NCBI GenBank assembly: GCA_947652115.1
Contig: OX393561.1
Location: forward strand, 10,366,376 to 10,430,375
Length of the DNA: 64,000 bases
Direction of reading: 5' to 3'
DNA from: Blastomussa wellsi
Taxonomy: Eukaryota; Cnidaria; Anthozoa; Scleractinia; Plerogyridae
Under the pieces are notes generated by a model, which was not told the origin of the DNA, ran no database searches, and was given only the letters and a program-made list of their open reading frames with translations. Of the stretch, positions 10,742 to 21,152 are shown in pieces (within the stretch, counting starts at the first letter, position 1; every line of letters starts with the position of its first letter). Position numbers and translations under genes: made by a program.

Positions 10742-12661
10742 AAGGTCATCCTCTTACAAACAACATCACGAAACCCGCAGGAGCCGTGTCAGGCCTGTCA
10801 AAAGAAGTAACGGTATCTTTTAAAGTAGATTAAAATTTATATATTTTTAATATGATCCAGCAAAGGGCGGGGGATTAGACAGTCTGAAATGTCCCAGCAT
10901 AGATTGGCATTTGATCTCATTAGATCCAAACCCCCCAGGTTTGGGGGGAGGGGGGGCAGGGGTTTACATTGACTGGTGCATAAGTAAATTTGCGTGGAAA
11001 GTCGAACGTTGCTCGCGAACAGGGCACCGTGTAGGCCTGAGACTTGGAGAATTTTTTTATTTATTTATCTACACTCGATGAAGTTATAAGCTTCTGTGGT
11101 TGAATTGTTTCGAAGTTAGTTTTTTGATAGCGTGACAGTGAAAACCACCGATTGAACAACTCGTGAATATAAACTGAAAGGCATGAACCATTAATCAACG
11201 GCGATGAGTAATCTCTGTCACGCTATTTAGTGTGCCTCGTATGTGAAATGACCGTAATACGATATTGACAGTCGAAAAAATATTGAATGATATACTGTAA
11301 CTTAATGCTGTACCAGCTATTGTACAAAGAAACTTTAGGAACCTCTGATCAAGCTGATCCTGATGGTGCTTATGTTTTGAAGTGAGATCATGTGAGCTGA
11401 TGAGTGAAAGTGATACTTGATACCTGTTTGCGTCGGATTGTGATTTGAAACAACGGTGAACAGTAGCATATATTGTCAGCCTCACTAGAAATAGGTTAGC
11501 GCAATCATGCTTTTTCAGTGTTCTAAAACTTGTCAAAAGGCAAACGTGAATGACAGCAACAAAAACCTAGGAAATGTTCAATTCTCATGCATAACATTTC
11601 AATAGACTAATTGGATTCAATCAAGAACTGCGAAACGAAAACACGTTGATCTGAGTAACGATTTATCAAGTTTGTTTTATTGCTCGCTTTTGTACAAATC
11701 TTTCGGCGATAGACATTGATTGCTGGCGATAAATATAGTTTTGGTCGATGGCACAATATAGAAAAATATATAAGTAAATAAACATTATTAACTTACATTT
11801 CGTGAGGTTCTTTGTCAATATTATGATGACTGGACAGCTTGTGGTAGATCTCTGTAGATAATAAAATACTTTTCAATAACGTGTAAAGAATTTCAGGCTG
11901 TTTGTTTCAGAAACGTCGAACCCTGAAAAGGATACACTACAGGATGAGAGACCCTGGGAACGAGGTTGCATAGAAAATTGTCAAAATGACCCGAGCACTT
12001 TTCCTTTTCGTCGCTTCGCTTTTGTCGGGCCAAAACAGAGAATTTAACACAATAAACTAGAAGGATGAAATTTAAATTTGATATATAGTATTATATATAA
12101 AAAACGTATACTAGCATTTGTATGGGCCTCTAAAGTTCATCCATATTTAAACTTGTCCCAAAACCAAAAAGACCGTTATTTTCGGCAGGTCATCACGAAT
12201 ATTCAAACTTTGAAACAGGGCATAAATTTTACACTTTTAGAAAGATAAACGGCCCTTCTTCGAGTTCTCAAAATTTCAAGCTTTGGATTTTTCTCATTGT
12301 TGTGTACAACCTTGCTGAAGTTGCTCTATTTTTCATTGTTTTTACGGTAGATTTAGCCGCCGACTACCCGTATTTTCAACTTTTCGATTTTTCAGAAACA
12401 CGAAAAAGCTATAAAACTTTCTGATGTTACTTTTGAAAATAGTTCACCAAAGGGGTCCCTCAGGTAAAATAAAATGAAATTTGAAATTTTCTTCCTGTCG
12501 TCAAATTCTTCAAATTTTGGGTCATCAGCACTTAAGAGAGTAAACTGTAAGCATAGTTAACACAACGACTTCTGGCCCTTCAGTGTGTTTAGACGTTTTT
12601 CTCAACGCGCTCCATGCAAGATGTAACGTCGATTTCAATCCTTCTATTGTTTTTTTATTAG
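10742..12661 (+). other. rest of the large vWA intron
   Basis: AT-rich intron with a G-run near 10940-10960. A 113-codon antisense frame at 11195-11536 has no recognisable motif and is not called. The intron ends in TTTTTTATTAG at 12661. Confidence 0.55.
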
Positions 12662-12815
12662 GCAAAGAAGGTTAATGTGGTAGCAGTGGGAATTGGTAAA
12701 GAATTGGGGGAAGAGATCCTCCATCTGATAGCGGGCGAAGGTCCCGTGGTTCAGGTGGAAGACTTCGATCACTTGGAAGAGATGATGGCGACAATCAAAT
12801 CATCTGCGTGTTCTG
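12662..12815 (+). CDS. vWA domain exon, C-terminal part
   Basis: The exon begins in phase 0 after TTATTAG, matching the phase-0 donor at 4673, and codes VNVVAVGIGKELGEEIL...EDFDHLEEMMATIK, the last strands and helix of a vWA domain. It ends ...SACS plus one base at the donor TCTG|GTACGT. Together with the 4237 exon this gives about 197 residues, a normal vWA size with linkers. Confidence 0.88.
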
Positions 12816-13097
12816 GTACGTGGAGTGTCGAAGAGGGTTTTAGCTTTAGAGGATTAGTAAAGTACAAATCAAAATTGTCTTGTCTTTTGTAGTTCCTTGT
12901 GATCATGAACTCATTCGTTGAAGGAACTCTCTACATTTTTCCGAAAGTTTGTAGTTTTTATTGGACGTCACATTTCTTATACAAAAACATATTTCCTCAC
13001 CACAAACACCCAAACTGACTTCGAAAATTATGTAGTAATATAGTTTTCTATGCGATTAATTTTAATTGACCAAATTTATTTTGTCCCCATTTTTCAG

Positions 13098-13102
13098 ATT
13101 GA
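13098..13102 (+). CDS. terminal coding bases and stop of the vWA/TSP1 gene
   Basis: After the acceptor CCATTTTTCAG, the two bases AT complete a codon begun in the previous exon and TGA follows at once. The rest is 3' untranslated sequence. Confidence 0.7.
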
Positions 13103-13198
13103 AGATCCTAGGCACTCAAGGATAAAGAGTCAATGCGGTCAGGGAAGTCCTGAGTCCTACAGCTTGTGTTTGTTATTGTACTCGTGATGGATAAATTC

Positions 13199-13204
13199 AA
13201 TAAA
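13199..13204 (+). terminator. poly(A) signal AATAAA of the vWA/TSP1 gene
   Basis: AATAAA lies about 100 bases after the stop codon, fitting a short 3' UTR. Confidence 0.75.
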
Positions 13205-14387
13205 AGTTCTAAAAAGAGACTATGCCTTGTTTACAGCAGTTTATTTGGGGCAGACATTTGAGAGTTGATTAGCAGAAATTTAAGTGGCAGCCCCCCCCCA
13301 AATTTTGGGAAAATGAGATTTTTTGGGCAGCATGAGAAAATTTGGGCAAGGCAACTTGGGAGAATTTTTTGGGCAAATGGTTCACCGACTCCCCTAGCAA
13401 AAAATTGCCCACACGCCTACGAATGTGGATCAATAGTTACTAATCCCATAATTTGTTGACTCGTACCTTGTCCCCCTCGGTTTGAAATCAGGCAATGAGA
13501 CCATTATACAGTTCTGTGAAATGTAACCAGGCCTCTCTATGAAAGCCAGGTTTATGGTGACCTTGTCATGATAAAGACTAGAAAATAGTAGTTAGCATAA
13601 CAACATAAGGATTTACATATCTTATGTTCTTGTGTTGGTTTGTATCAACACAAGGTCACCTTCAGCCTCACTTCCACTCAGAGGCTAGGTAAGTAAGCAC
13701 AGAACTGTAAAATGGCCTATTGTAGATTAATTAGCGTGCATTTGGATCGGGGATTGAAGCGAAATATTTTCAGAATGAAAATATCCCACTACCCTTTCTC
13801 TGATTTGTCGAGAAATCCGAAACTTTACCGGATTACTCCAAGTTTCAGGGATTTTTAATTCTAATGCGCGCTTTTCATTTGGTACTAATAACAGGCGAGA
13901 ACGCAATGATATTTTTTCAAGGCAGGGTCCCTCAAATGTAATACATCATTATGGAACGTTACAGAACGAACAAATGTCCAGCTTGAATAATCCCCTAGCA
14001 ACCGCTCTGGTTTTTTAGGTCCATTAAATCCGTGGTTAAATCCGAATGAAGATTTGTCAACTGAGAGTATCGTTTCTCGTAAAAACAATTCAAGTCCATT
14101 ATTGTACTAGATAGTATTTATAATAGACTGTTCACAGTCTTCTATTATTCCGTGCATATAGCCGAGGTCCAACGCATCGTTCGTCGGTCCAGAATAATTC
14201 TCGAGACGAGCGAAACTTGCAGAGAGAACAAACATGGTGGCCCCTCGAACGATGCAACACTAAAATGACAATGGTATTGCAGAAAATCTGACAATAGGGG
14301 TAATGAAAATTTCGCAATTTTAAAGTCATGTCAAAGCTCTTTATCAGTATACCTTTTCAGGTTATGTTTATTTTATTATGGACACGT
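13205..14387. other. intergenic region with an imperfect fold-back
   Basis: No gene is recognised. GGTGACCTTG at 13556 pairs with CAAGGTCACC ending at 13660, with further inner pairings (AACATAAG/CTTATGTT, CTTGTGTTG/CAACACAAG) and weaker outer pairing to ~13530 and ~13687. This could be a small fold-back element; a hairpin RNA cannot be judged from one sequence. Confidence 0.5.
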
Positions 14388-14598
14388 GGCCGAGCTTATC
14401 CCGGTCACTGTCGCATGAAGCGACAGAGATTATTTCTACTCCTCCGCCGGCACACATTTATATACACCTGGGTGAAGAGAGGCACAGTGAGGGTAAAGTG
14501 TCTTGCCCAAAAACGAACGCAGTGCCCCGGCCAGGGGCTCGAACCCGAGTCGTCCGATCCGTAGTCCAGCGCGCTAATCATTAGGCCACTGGGCCTCC
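14388..14598 (-). mobile_element. tRNA-derived SINE, copy in U0
   Basis: On the minus strand the element starts GGAGGCCCAGTGGCC and has an A-box-like GTGGCCTAATGATTAGC, an anticodon-loop-like CTACGGA and a B box GGTTCGAGCCC, resembling tRNA-Arg(ACG). A body follows with GGGCAAGACACTTTAC and TTCACCCAGGTGTATA, and ends near GGATAAGCTCGG. The tRNA fold is imperfect, so it is a SINE head and not a tRNA gene. Confidence 0.8.
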
Positions 14599-15068
14599 AA
14601 AATCCAAATTTGCTACAAACTAATTGCCGTTGCTGTTTTTCGCTTTAGCCCTCTCACACCTGATTCGCTTTTTTTTATATATTTCTGGTGTTACATTTCT
14701 CTTAGTTTTACATTAAATGCAAGTAATTTTAGGATAGCAGAAGACTAATTCTCTTCTTTTCCTGTATTCCTGAAGAAACTACACGGAATTTAGTAATAAA
14801 TTAATTTATCTCACCAACTTCGTCCATGTAACGACTACCTTTTCCTACATCTGTTGGCAAGAAAAAAAAGTAAACGAAATATAAGAATTAATTTCTGTAA
14901 AAATGAGAACATAACTTACTTCCATCAGTTTTAGTTTGAATGTCTCGACAGAAAAATGTTCCAGTTTCTATTTAGAAAAGAAAGAAGCCGGTGGGAGACC
15001 TCCTGTAAATTTTTGCTTATTCCATCATTGACAAAAACTGCCCACAAATATTAACTTGAACCAACAAC
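14599..15068 (-). other. U0 segment with weak candidate minus-strand exons
   Basis: On the minus strand, CCAACAG| at 14851 and |GTGAGA below 14815 bracket a 36-nt open piece, with a TTCTTCAG acceptor further on and a GAAGTAAG donor upstream near 14920. These may be small exons or untranslated exons of an array gene. The support is splice-site motifs only. Confidence 0.25.
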
Positions 15069-15077
15069 TCAGTAAGG

Positions 15078-15502
15078 AGGGGGGCGTAAGGGTTTGCGGT
15101 GATGCGGTTTTACGTTAGTTTTGGTGCGGTTTTGCGGTAATTTTCATTGTAACTCGCGGTTTTAAAACACTAAGAGGTTTGTGGTTATTACAACCTTTAA
15201 GTCGCGGTTTTCGGTGAAAAAAGTGTCTGCGGTGATAACACTCTTTAGAACGGTCGGCATTTGGTTAGTAGTAAATAGAGTATAATAGTGTAGTACAAAA
15301 TACCGTTGGCGTTATGATGGTATGTTTAATATTAACGCACAATGTTATCAGAATATATCACCAGTCTTGCTGTCGTCAGATTTCATATTGTGGCCTCCAT
15401 GTACGTGCGGTTTCGGTATTCGGGAAAAATCCGATGCGGTTTGCGGTTTTTTGGCGTATTTCTGTGCGGTTTTGCGCTTTTCGGACCCCCCTTACTCCCC
15501 CC
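15078..15502. mobile_element. 425-bp element with 9-bp target duplication (U0 copy)
   Basis: TCAGTAAGG occurs at 15069-15077 and 15503-15511 on either side. The ends are inverted (GGGGGGCGTAAGG against CCTTACTCCCCCC). The inside is full of TGCGGT/GCGGTTTT motifs and has no gene. It lies just downstream of the secreted-protein gene's stop codon. Confidence 0.7.
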
Positions 15503-15573
15503 TCAGTAAGGTATTCAAAGTCAAAAACGTATAACCACAGTGAAAATGCCATTACCACAACTTCACGAAAAGT

Positions 15574-16205
15574 TCAAAGGGTCAAACCTGATTCTTGCAC
15601 TAAGCTCTTGAGTGCAGCGTAGTCGACATCTTTACAAATTCCTAACACCTTATCCATCATCGCCATTTGTACAGTCCAGTAACGGAACTTTTCGATAAGT
15701 TCACCACCACATTTGGGTTCATTGGCAACACAGGTGACAATTTTCTGTTTGAATAAAATAATAAGATAATGCTATAAACAAGACGATATGAAAAGTGTAA
15801 ATTATAAGTTTCAAAATGTTTCTATCTCTTAGAGGGTTTTTCAAGTTGAAATAAGGTTTAAGAAAGGAATTTCGTATCGAGGGAATAAGTCCCGGGTGCG
15901 AAAGTTTCTTTTTTTTAGTCGGTGTTGCTCTTCAAAGAGATCACGTTAACTAACTTTTGGTCAGCAAATCTATTTCCTGGTAAGGCCGGGCACCAGATGG
16001 TCTGTCTCAACATTTATCGTCTTCATACCTGCACTCTGAAGCAGTGTCCTTGTACGCTTTCGTGAATAGCGGTCAGATCTCCTTTGTACATGTTTATACA
16101 ACGTTTCGTTAAAGCAATCTGGCATCGATCCGCCATTGCCGCAGTTCTCAAAACAGCTAACACGAAGAACACGCTGAACGCCGTGGCATGATACTTAGCC
16201 ATCAT
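15574..16205 (-). CDS. small secreted Cys-containing protein, two exons (U0 copy)
   Basis: Exon 1 (16205-16029) starts ATGATGGCTAAG and codes a signal peptide (hydrophobic FSVFFVLAVL, likely cleavage after AAMA) and the first three Cys of the mature chain. It ends in phase 0 at CAG|GTATGA. Exon 2 (15744-15574) follows TTCAAACAG| in phase 0 and codes 56 more residues with three Cys (VTC, PKC, GIC) and a stop. The whole is about 115 residues. A TATA box lies 140 bases upstream. The family is not recognised; the mature part looks helical with Cys pairs, somewhat like DUF19-type secreted domains. This copy has Ile where others have Thr in the TATHE segment. Confidence 0.72.
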
Positions 16206-16338
16206 TGCAATGAATTTCTTCACTGTACTATTGAGCAGAATAAAAAACACAAAATGATCTTCAAAATACAGGCTAAAATCTCCCCGAACTTACAGCAACT
16301 ATCATATGCGTCGTCAAAGTGAATGATAGTCGATGATA

Positions 16339-16347
16339 GTTTTATAG
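16339..16347 (-). promoter_or_regulatory. TATA box of the U0 secreted-protein gene
   Basis: CTATAAAAC on the minus strand lies about 140 bases before the first ATG, so a start site near 16310 and a ~110-base leader are expected. The same box is present in every unit. Confidence 0.55.
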
Positions 16348-17298
16348 ATAACTAGATAATTGCCTGCATTATACCCAATAATGCTGCGAACCGAAGTGAT
16401 TATCTATTAAAATTATTGACCCTCATAAAATCCTATTGTTCTCTCTCCGCATTACATCGGCGATTCAAGTCGCCCCTTCACATTGATGTTTTTGTACACC
16501 AACAATGTAATTAGCATGTATTGTCTAGTAGTAATACAAATTGTATAATCCTTTCTCGTTTCACTGAATTTGGTCATTGTTAACACCTCGCAAAGATGAT
16601 CATTGACTCTTATAAAATCCTCCTGTTATCAGGCTTTCTCCAACAATATAATTAGCATGTATTGTGTCGTAGTAATACAAATTGCATAATCTTTTTTTCA
16701 TTTCCCTAAAGTAGTCATTGTTAACTCCTTGCAAAGATTATGTAATTTTCCACATCTGTCAGGGCGTTATTGAATTTTATGGAAACGAGGAAAGGTAATT
16801 TGCATCGCATAAAACGCAATGAATTTTGGTTGTTTTTGAGTTCGTTCAACGAGGGCTAATATTAGCTCCGTTGAACGAAAATAACTGTAATCTATGTGTT
16901 TTTGAACCAACAAGGCTGTATCTGCTGAATTCTCGTAGAATCAAGGATCCCACCAATTTAATTAACAGTTGTTTACAACTTAAATTGGGAGCTATGAAAA
17001 CAAACTTAAAACGTGCCAGCGCGAGAGGTGATCTGAAGCCTTCTAAATCTATAAGGGCTCAAATGAACTAAGAAAAAGAATGCTACTTCGGTGATCGCTT
17101 CATTTTCAAGCAAGTCCAAGATTAATAGTGGGAAATAATCAATAACTAAGCGACACGTGAAGCCGGTATGGTTCGTGTCAATTTGCGACCGTGAAACCAC
17201 GCAGATCAAATTGCTTCACGCCAACAAATCATAGGAAGCTTTGGTCGCTAGCTAAACCAAACGGCAAAAACATCGTTAAAAGAACAAGTTCTACTCAC
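16348..17298. other. U0 spacer without a supported gene
   Basis: AT-rich spacer upstream of the secreted-protein gene. It contains two diverged copies of an AATTAGCATGTATTGT...GTAATACAAATTG block (16508 and 16650) and the palindromes noted separately. Short frames on both strands repeat in all units because the DNA repeats, and show no protein features. Confidence 0.5.
16841..16879. repeat. 39-bp near-perfect palindrome (present in every unit)
   Basis: TTCGTTCAACG ... CGTTGAACGAA flank a central GGCTAATATTAGC-like core, giving a near-perfect palindrome. A second short inverted repeat (CCAATTTAA/TTAAATTGG) follows at 16952-16989. Confidence 0.7.
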
Positions 17299-17405
17299 AT
17301 CAAGGTTTGAAGTGTGATTCAAAGCGACTTCCTCGACCATCTTGGCGAACGTCTTATGATATATCCCGGATGTAACAATTTTTTTGCAAATGTCGACGGT
17401 CCTTG
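17299..17405 (-). CDS. candidate exon of a third array gene
   Basis: On the minus strand an open 107-nt stretch starts after TATATGCTAG| (phase 1) and ends at CTTGAT|GTGAGT (phase 0). It codes VDICKKIVTSGIYHK then AKMVEEVALNH. Its Cys, Tyr and MVEEVA spacing resembles the DIDCTSN...LVEDVAQ stretch of the second array gene, so it is plausibly a paralogous exon. No signal-peptide exon was found upstream. Confidence 0.4.
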
Positions 17406-17607
17406 CTAGCATATAACAGAATATTTTTAAAGACTTTCGCCACAGTAAATTTCAAGCCAAATATCGTTATGACCGCCTTCAAATCAGCCCTTAAGCCTAG
17501 TTCCGAGTCCTAATTGATGTGGCTTAAGTCAGTTAGCTGTCTAAAGCAAGCAAAACATTATCTGTACCCGCGCACGGCTTAGCGAGTTCATTTCAACCCG
17601 CTAAAGC

Positions 17608-17699
17608 TTAGTATGAGGTACGATAATAGCCGACCCATAACTTGAAAATCGCAGGACTTCCACCTTCATTGGACTTTATGATGTCCTCCAGCAGACTTC
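17608..17699 (-). CDS. candidate small exon upstream of the third array gene exon
   Basis: After CTGTCTAAAG| the frame is open for 29 codons (SLLEDIIKSNEGGS...). A weak donor GAAG|GTGGAA inside it would join in phase 1 to the exon at 17405. The evidence is phase agreement only. Confidence 0.25.
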
Positions 17700-18158
17700 C
17701 TTTAGACAGCAAAATACAAAGCTAAATCAGACCACTTCTACTTCGATGGACTTAGCGCGGGAAACTGAAATTCAAAAGTACGCTAGAGACTGGGTTGAAA
17801 GTACAAGAAATTAGGGAGGGTGGGTGTGGGGGTGTTTGCGATTTGGGAAGATAGCAGAAAGGTCCAAACAACAAATTTAATATCGGCGATTTTTCATGCA
17901 AAGTAAGCGAAATACCGGCGTCAAAAAAAGGAAATTTCATACATCTGCTTGAATTTCATAAGGTTCGTTTTGCTGAAACAGGTCAGATGTAAATATAAAA
18001 TTACTGAGATACTACGCGCGCTCTCATTGGTTGATAGGTGTGTTTACAGGGGGATCATGGTAATCACGGCTGTGACGTTTTAGTTTCGTGCGTATTTCTA
18101 CCAAATATTTCATGAAAGCAATAGCGGACTTTTCCCGTGTTTATATAGCCTCATCTAA

Positions 18159-18257
18159 ACACTAAGGGGTTTAGAAGAATTCTCGAAAGTTATGCAGACT
18201 CTCGACTTCTTCTAGGGTTTACATAACTGTCTCGAATTCTCCCAAACACCCTAGTGC
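18159..18257. repeat. imperfect inverted repeat with ~40-bp arms (in every unit)
   Basis: CACTAAGGGGTTTAGAAG... pairs with the complement of ...CCCAAACACCCTAGTG across a ~20-base centre. It resembles a fold-back element. Confidence 0.55.
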
Positions 18258-18753
18258 TTGGAGGTTATGCGAACACGAAAAAGTCGTCTATTGCTTATAT
18301 ACAATCTCTATTCGGTGAGCTGCAGTTAATTCTGAATATTTTGTCATTTGTAGAGCGTACTTTTCATGTGGAGAGCGCGGGGGCTTTTCGGAGAGAGGAC
18401 ATGAACAAAAATGTGAAAGATAAGGGTGCTGAGAACACAATGAGGTCAACGAAAGTAGCGATAGGCAAATTATTTCAATGAAAAGAAAACTATAGAACCC
18501 GAGGAAAGACTGAGTTTTTGCGTCATTTGGTAATATTGAATATTTCCTTTGAAACGTCAGTTCACAAATCAGTGAATAATTAACTGTAATTAACTCAGAC
18601 CCTTCTTTCTGAAAACTCTACAAACATCCGTTAAATATCACAGCTTACAATTGCACAATAGTTGATACGGTTATTCCCCACTTTTATTGATGTTTTTTGA
18701 TACTTTTCTTACAATCCAAACGAAAGCTCTAAAAACATCTATTAAGTAGTTCC

Positions 18754-18774
18754 TTACTCTGCCGATACACTGCA
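18754..18774 (-). pseudogene. last codons of the second array gene, cut off by the Polinton
   Basis: The stop codon (TTA on + at 18754-18756) and the final codons of the exon whose body now starts at 35899 are stranded on the left of the Polinton. Confidence 0.75.
18769..18774. repeat. left target-site duplication of the Polinton (ACTGCA)
   Basis: It matches ATTGCA at 35899-35904 with one change; the uninterrupted site in other units reads ATTGCA once. Six bases is the Polinton target-duplication size. Confidence 0.8.
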
Positions 18775-19464
18775 AGTAGTTAAGGTCGCTCAACGGGTCC
18801 GTAACCAATCACAGAGCAGCTCAGAGCACACGTGACACGTCTCGACCAATCAGAAAGCGTCTCACAAAATTACCCAGGAGCAATTTTTTTAGCGGTCGTA
18901 GTTCCAAGATGGCGGTGCGCCCATACGTGGAAAACTGCGCCCCAGACCTCTACGGAGGTTCTGGACCCGTCTCACCGATTTCCAGGGCTAATCGATAAAA
19001 ATCGATAATGGGATGACGTCATGGCTTTCCGGTCCCGTATTATTTTCCAGTCCTTTCGCTAGATGGGGCACTTCTCTTTGGAGTTAAAAATGAGGAGGAG
19101 AAACACAGATTTATTTTTTAGTGGATTTGAAATGGACAATCATGAATAGACTGCTTAAACCTCGCTGATGAAGGCCTTGAAGACATGATGTCATGGCGCT
19201 TACAAACGTGTTTTGAATTCGAATCACGGACCTGTACACGAAGTTAATTAGGCTTTTCAAGACTTTTGAACACAAAATGGTAATGTACAATGTTGCTTCG
19301 AATTTGTATGGAAGTTTTATAAAGATCGGTAAAACCACTGAATTATGAATTGAATGCAAAAGCCGTCTGCTAAAATTTGAACTTTCCACTTTTAGCATGA
19401 AGCCGAGTGAAGTTTGAATAAACTAATTACGCATGCAGAATTGCACGGCTTTGAAATTTTCGAT
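18775..19464. repeat. left terminal inverted repeat
   Basis: Complementary to 35189-35898 apart from scattered changes and a ~22-base insertion in the right copy next to CTTCAAGGCC. No gene lies inside. Confidence 0.9.
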
Positions 19465-19738
19465 ATTTTGATATTTTGAGTACATTTCGTGGGTTCATCT
19501 TCAATGACATTTAATTTTAGCCTTTTTGGAGCGAATGAAACCGATGGGATGACGTCATGGCTTTCCGGTCCCCCCGCTCCTGAAGGGAGCGTATTATTTT
19601 CCAGTCCTTTCGCTAGATGGGGCACTCCTCGGGGATTGGTTACCCGCGACTCGTGTTGGGATCCCTAGCGAAAAGAGCGGAAAAGGGTATCATCAGGGTG
19701 CCACCCCGACTCGTTGTCGCCGGAACTATTTACAATAT
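19465..19738. other. subterminal region with a second copy of part of the TIR
   Basis: Bases 19546-19625 repeat 19010-19072 (GGGATGACGTCATGGCTTTC...GATGGGGCAC) but contain an extra hairpin-forming CGCTCCTGAAGGGAGCG at 19575-19591. No gene is seen. Confidence 0.75.
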
Positions 19739-20449
19739 TTACAAATTGCAGAGGAGCTCGGCCATCTCCACGTCGTGCTCGTCCAAGTCGTTCTTGTAGC
19801 CGTACGGGTAGGACGTGAAGGTTTCAAAGTCGACCACCCTCTTGTCGAAGACTAGACCGTATTGTTTGGTTCGTGGGGATACTTTCAGGCGTTTCGTGGC
19901 AGGATCCCGTGTGAAAAAATGCGGGTTGGTCACCTCCACGTCTCTGCGAACTCCTTGGGGATCCGTGAGTTCCTCCAACAGGTTCCTCTTGAGTATCTCG
20001 TAGTTGAGTTGCGCGGAACCACGTACGGATTTCAGGGAGAACCCTCGCACCTTGCAACAGACTTGACCCTGGTCGGACACGAAGCCGTAGTTTTTGGGGC
20101 CACCCGACACGAACTCTGTGATGTAGTCGTCGGGTCGCCTGTGATCTTCGAGTTCGTCAGTCATGTCTCCCAGGTAGTCGCCCAAGGGAATGTCGACAAG
20201 ACCCGGTTTCCACTTGTACACCACAGAGTCCGTGTCGAAGTAGATGACTTGGGTGGTGAGTTTCTCTAGGTACGAGTAAAGTTTTAAACGCGCCCAGCAG
20301 GTGGTGAAGGCGGCTACGAAGATGTTTGTCTTCCCGTTGTCGACCTGGTTGGAAGCGATGTCGGTGTATAGTACTTCCAACACTTCGTCGTTGCAGATGC
20401 GGATCTGGCGGATGTTCCACAACGGGTTGGAGACGTCCCGTCTTCGTGT
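19739..20449 (-). pseudogene. polB: protein-primed DNA polymerase B, C-terminal fragment
   Basis: An open frame of 236 residues codes the end of a Polinton-type PolB: FTTCWARLKLY, the catalytic YFDTDS motif C, GDYLGDMTDE and the thumb/C-terminal KQYGLVFDKR region. A full PolB is about 1000 residues or more; the exonuclease, TPR and palm motif A parts are missing and a stop lies just upstream (20450-20452). A 21-base direct repeat (TGTCGCCGGAACTATTTACA) lies just past the stop codon and again upstream of the fragment, suggesting rearrangement. Confidence 0.88.
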
Positions 20450-20843
20450 TTAGGCTTTCATTTATTTAAGCGCTTTCAGTGTCGCCGGAACTATTTACAA
20501 ATTGAACGCAACGATATATGAGCGAGTGCTACATACGTAGAATAAAATCACACAGAGATTTTTTCAAAATTGTTTTAATTACAATTCTCATACATGGCAT
20601 TTCTAAAGTTTACAAAACGTGACAATCGCTTGCAAAATAAAAGTCCAATTCTCCTATCATACATTGCATTTCTAAACGCGACAATGCAAAATAAAAGTCT
20701 TCACAAATTTTATAGTAGCGTGTGCTACATCAACAAATCACAGATGTTGTTTTGTTTACAAAATAAAAGTCTTCACAAATTTTATACGTTTGAGTGCTTT
20801 TTCAAGATTCTCACCTCGAAACACGGTTGTAAAGTTCCACTCC
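20450..20843. other. spacer with repeated 3' ends of the small-ORF cassette
   Basis: AAAATAAAAGTCTTCACAAA occurs near 20687 and 20758, with a shorter version at 20633; it is the complement of the 3' end of the zinc-motif gene. A block at 20518-20569 is an almost exact inverted copy of 34386-34436. Confidence 0.65.
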
Positions 20844-21044
20844 TCAATATCGTAATATTCTCCATAAATGGAACCACAGCAAGTCAAGAACGCGACCACC
20901 CCACTTGGCTGTTATCTCGCCCCATTTGATTTCTTTCACGAACTTCTCATGATCAGCGTTGTGCACTCTGTGAAGAGGTTGTGTACACGTGGGAGGTTCC
21001 TGGCCACAGACCACACAGCATGAAGGTAAATTTCCACAAGACAT
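20844..21044 (-). pseudogene. left copy of the Cys-motif ORF2, frameshifted
   Basis: It starts at the ATG two bases after an acceptor-like TTTTATCAG| and codes CVVCGQEPPTC and an HNADHEKFVKEI segment like the intact right copy at 33992. After the RVLDLL stretch the similarity moves to another frame, where the remaining homologous codons run on to about 20760. It is a diverged, broken inverted duplicate of the right-arm gene. Confidence 0.7.
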
Positions 21045-21152
21045 GACTGATAAAATAAAACAAAAATCAAAAAAAAAAAAATAGTAATGCAATAAAATGT
21101 TCCATCAAGGGTCCATAAAATGCAGATCAACGGTCCATAAAATGTTCCACAA

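Larger units (their letters stand above)
14388..18774. repeat. array unit U0 (left-most, truncated at its SINE)
   Basis: Nearly identical in order and sequence to the later units, but homology starts exactly at the 3' end of the SINE at 14388, so it lacks the second gene's exon on that side. It ends at 18774, where the Polinton inserted. It differs from other units by small changes, for example the lack of a short block between the SINE and the downstream sequence around 14670. Confidence 0.9.

Noticed and set aside
11195..11536. 113-codon minus-strand frame in the vWA intron
   Set aside because: No recognisable domain, promoter or splice support, and it lies in AT-rich intron DNA.
14527..14598. 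Functional tRNA-Arg gene on the minus strand
   Set aside because: The acceptor stem and arms do not pair properly and the sequence continues into a conserved SINE body in every copy.
16826..17071. 81-codon plus-strand frame repeated in each unit
   Set aside because: It overlaps palindromes, has no domain or splice context, and its conservation follows from the DNA repeat itself.
18254..18481. 75-codon plus-strand frame in each unit
   Set aside because: It lies partly in a fold-back repeat and shows no signal peptide, domain or codon bias.
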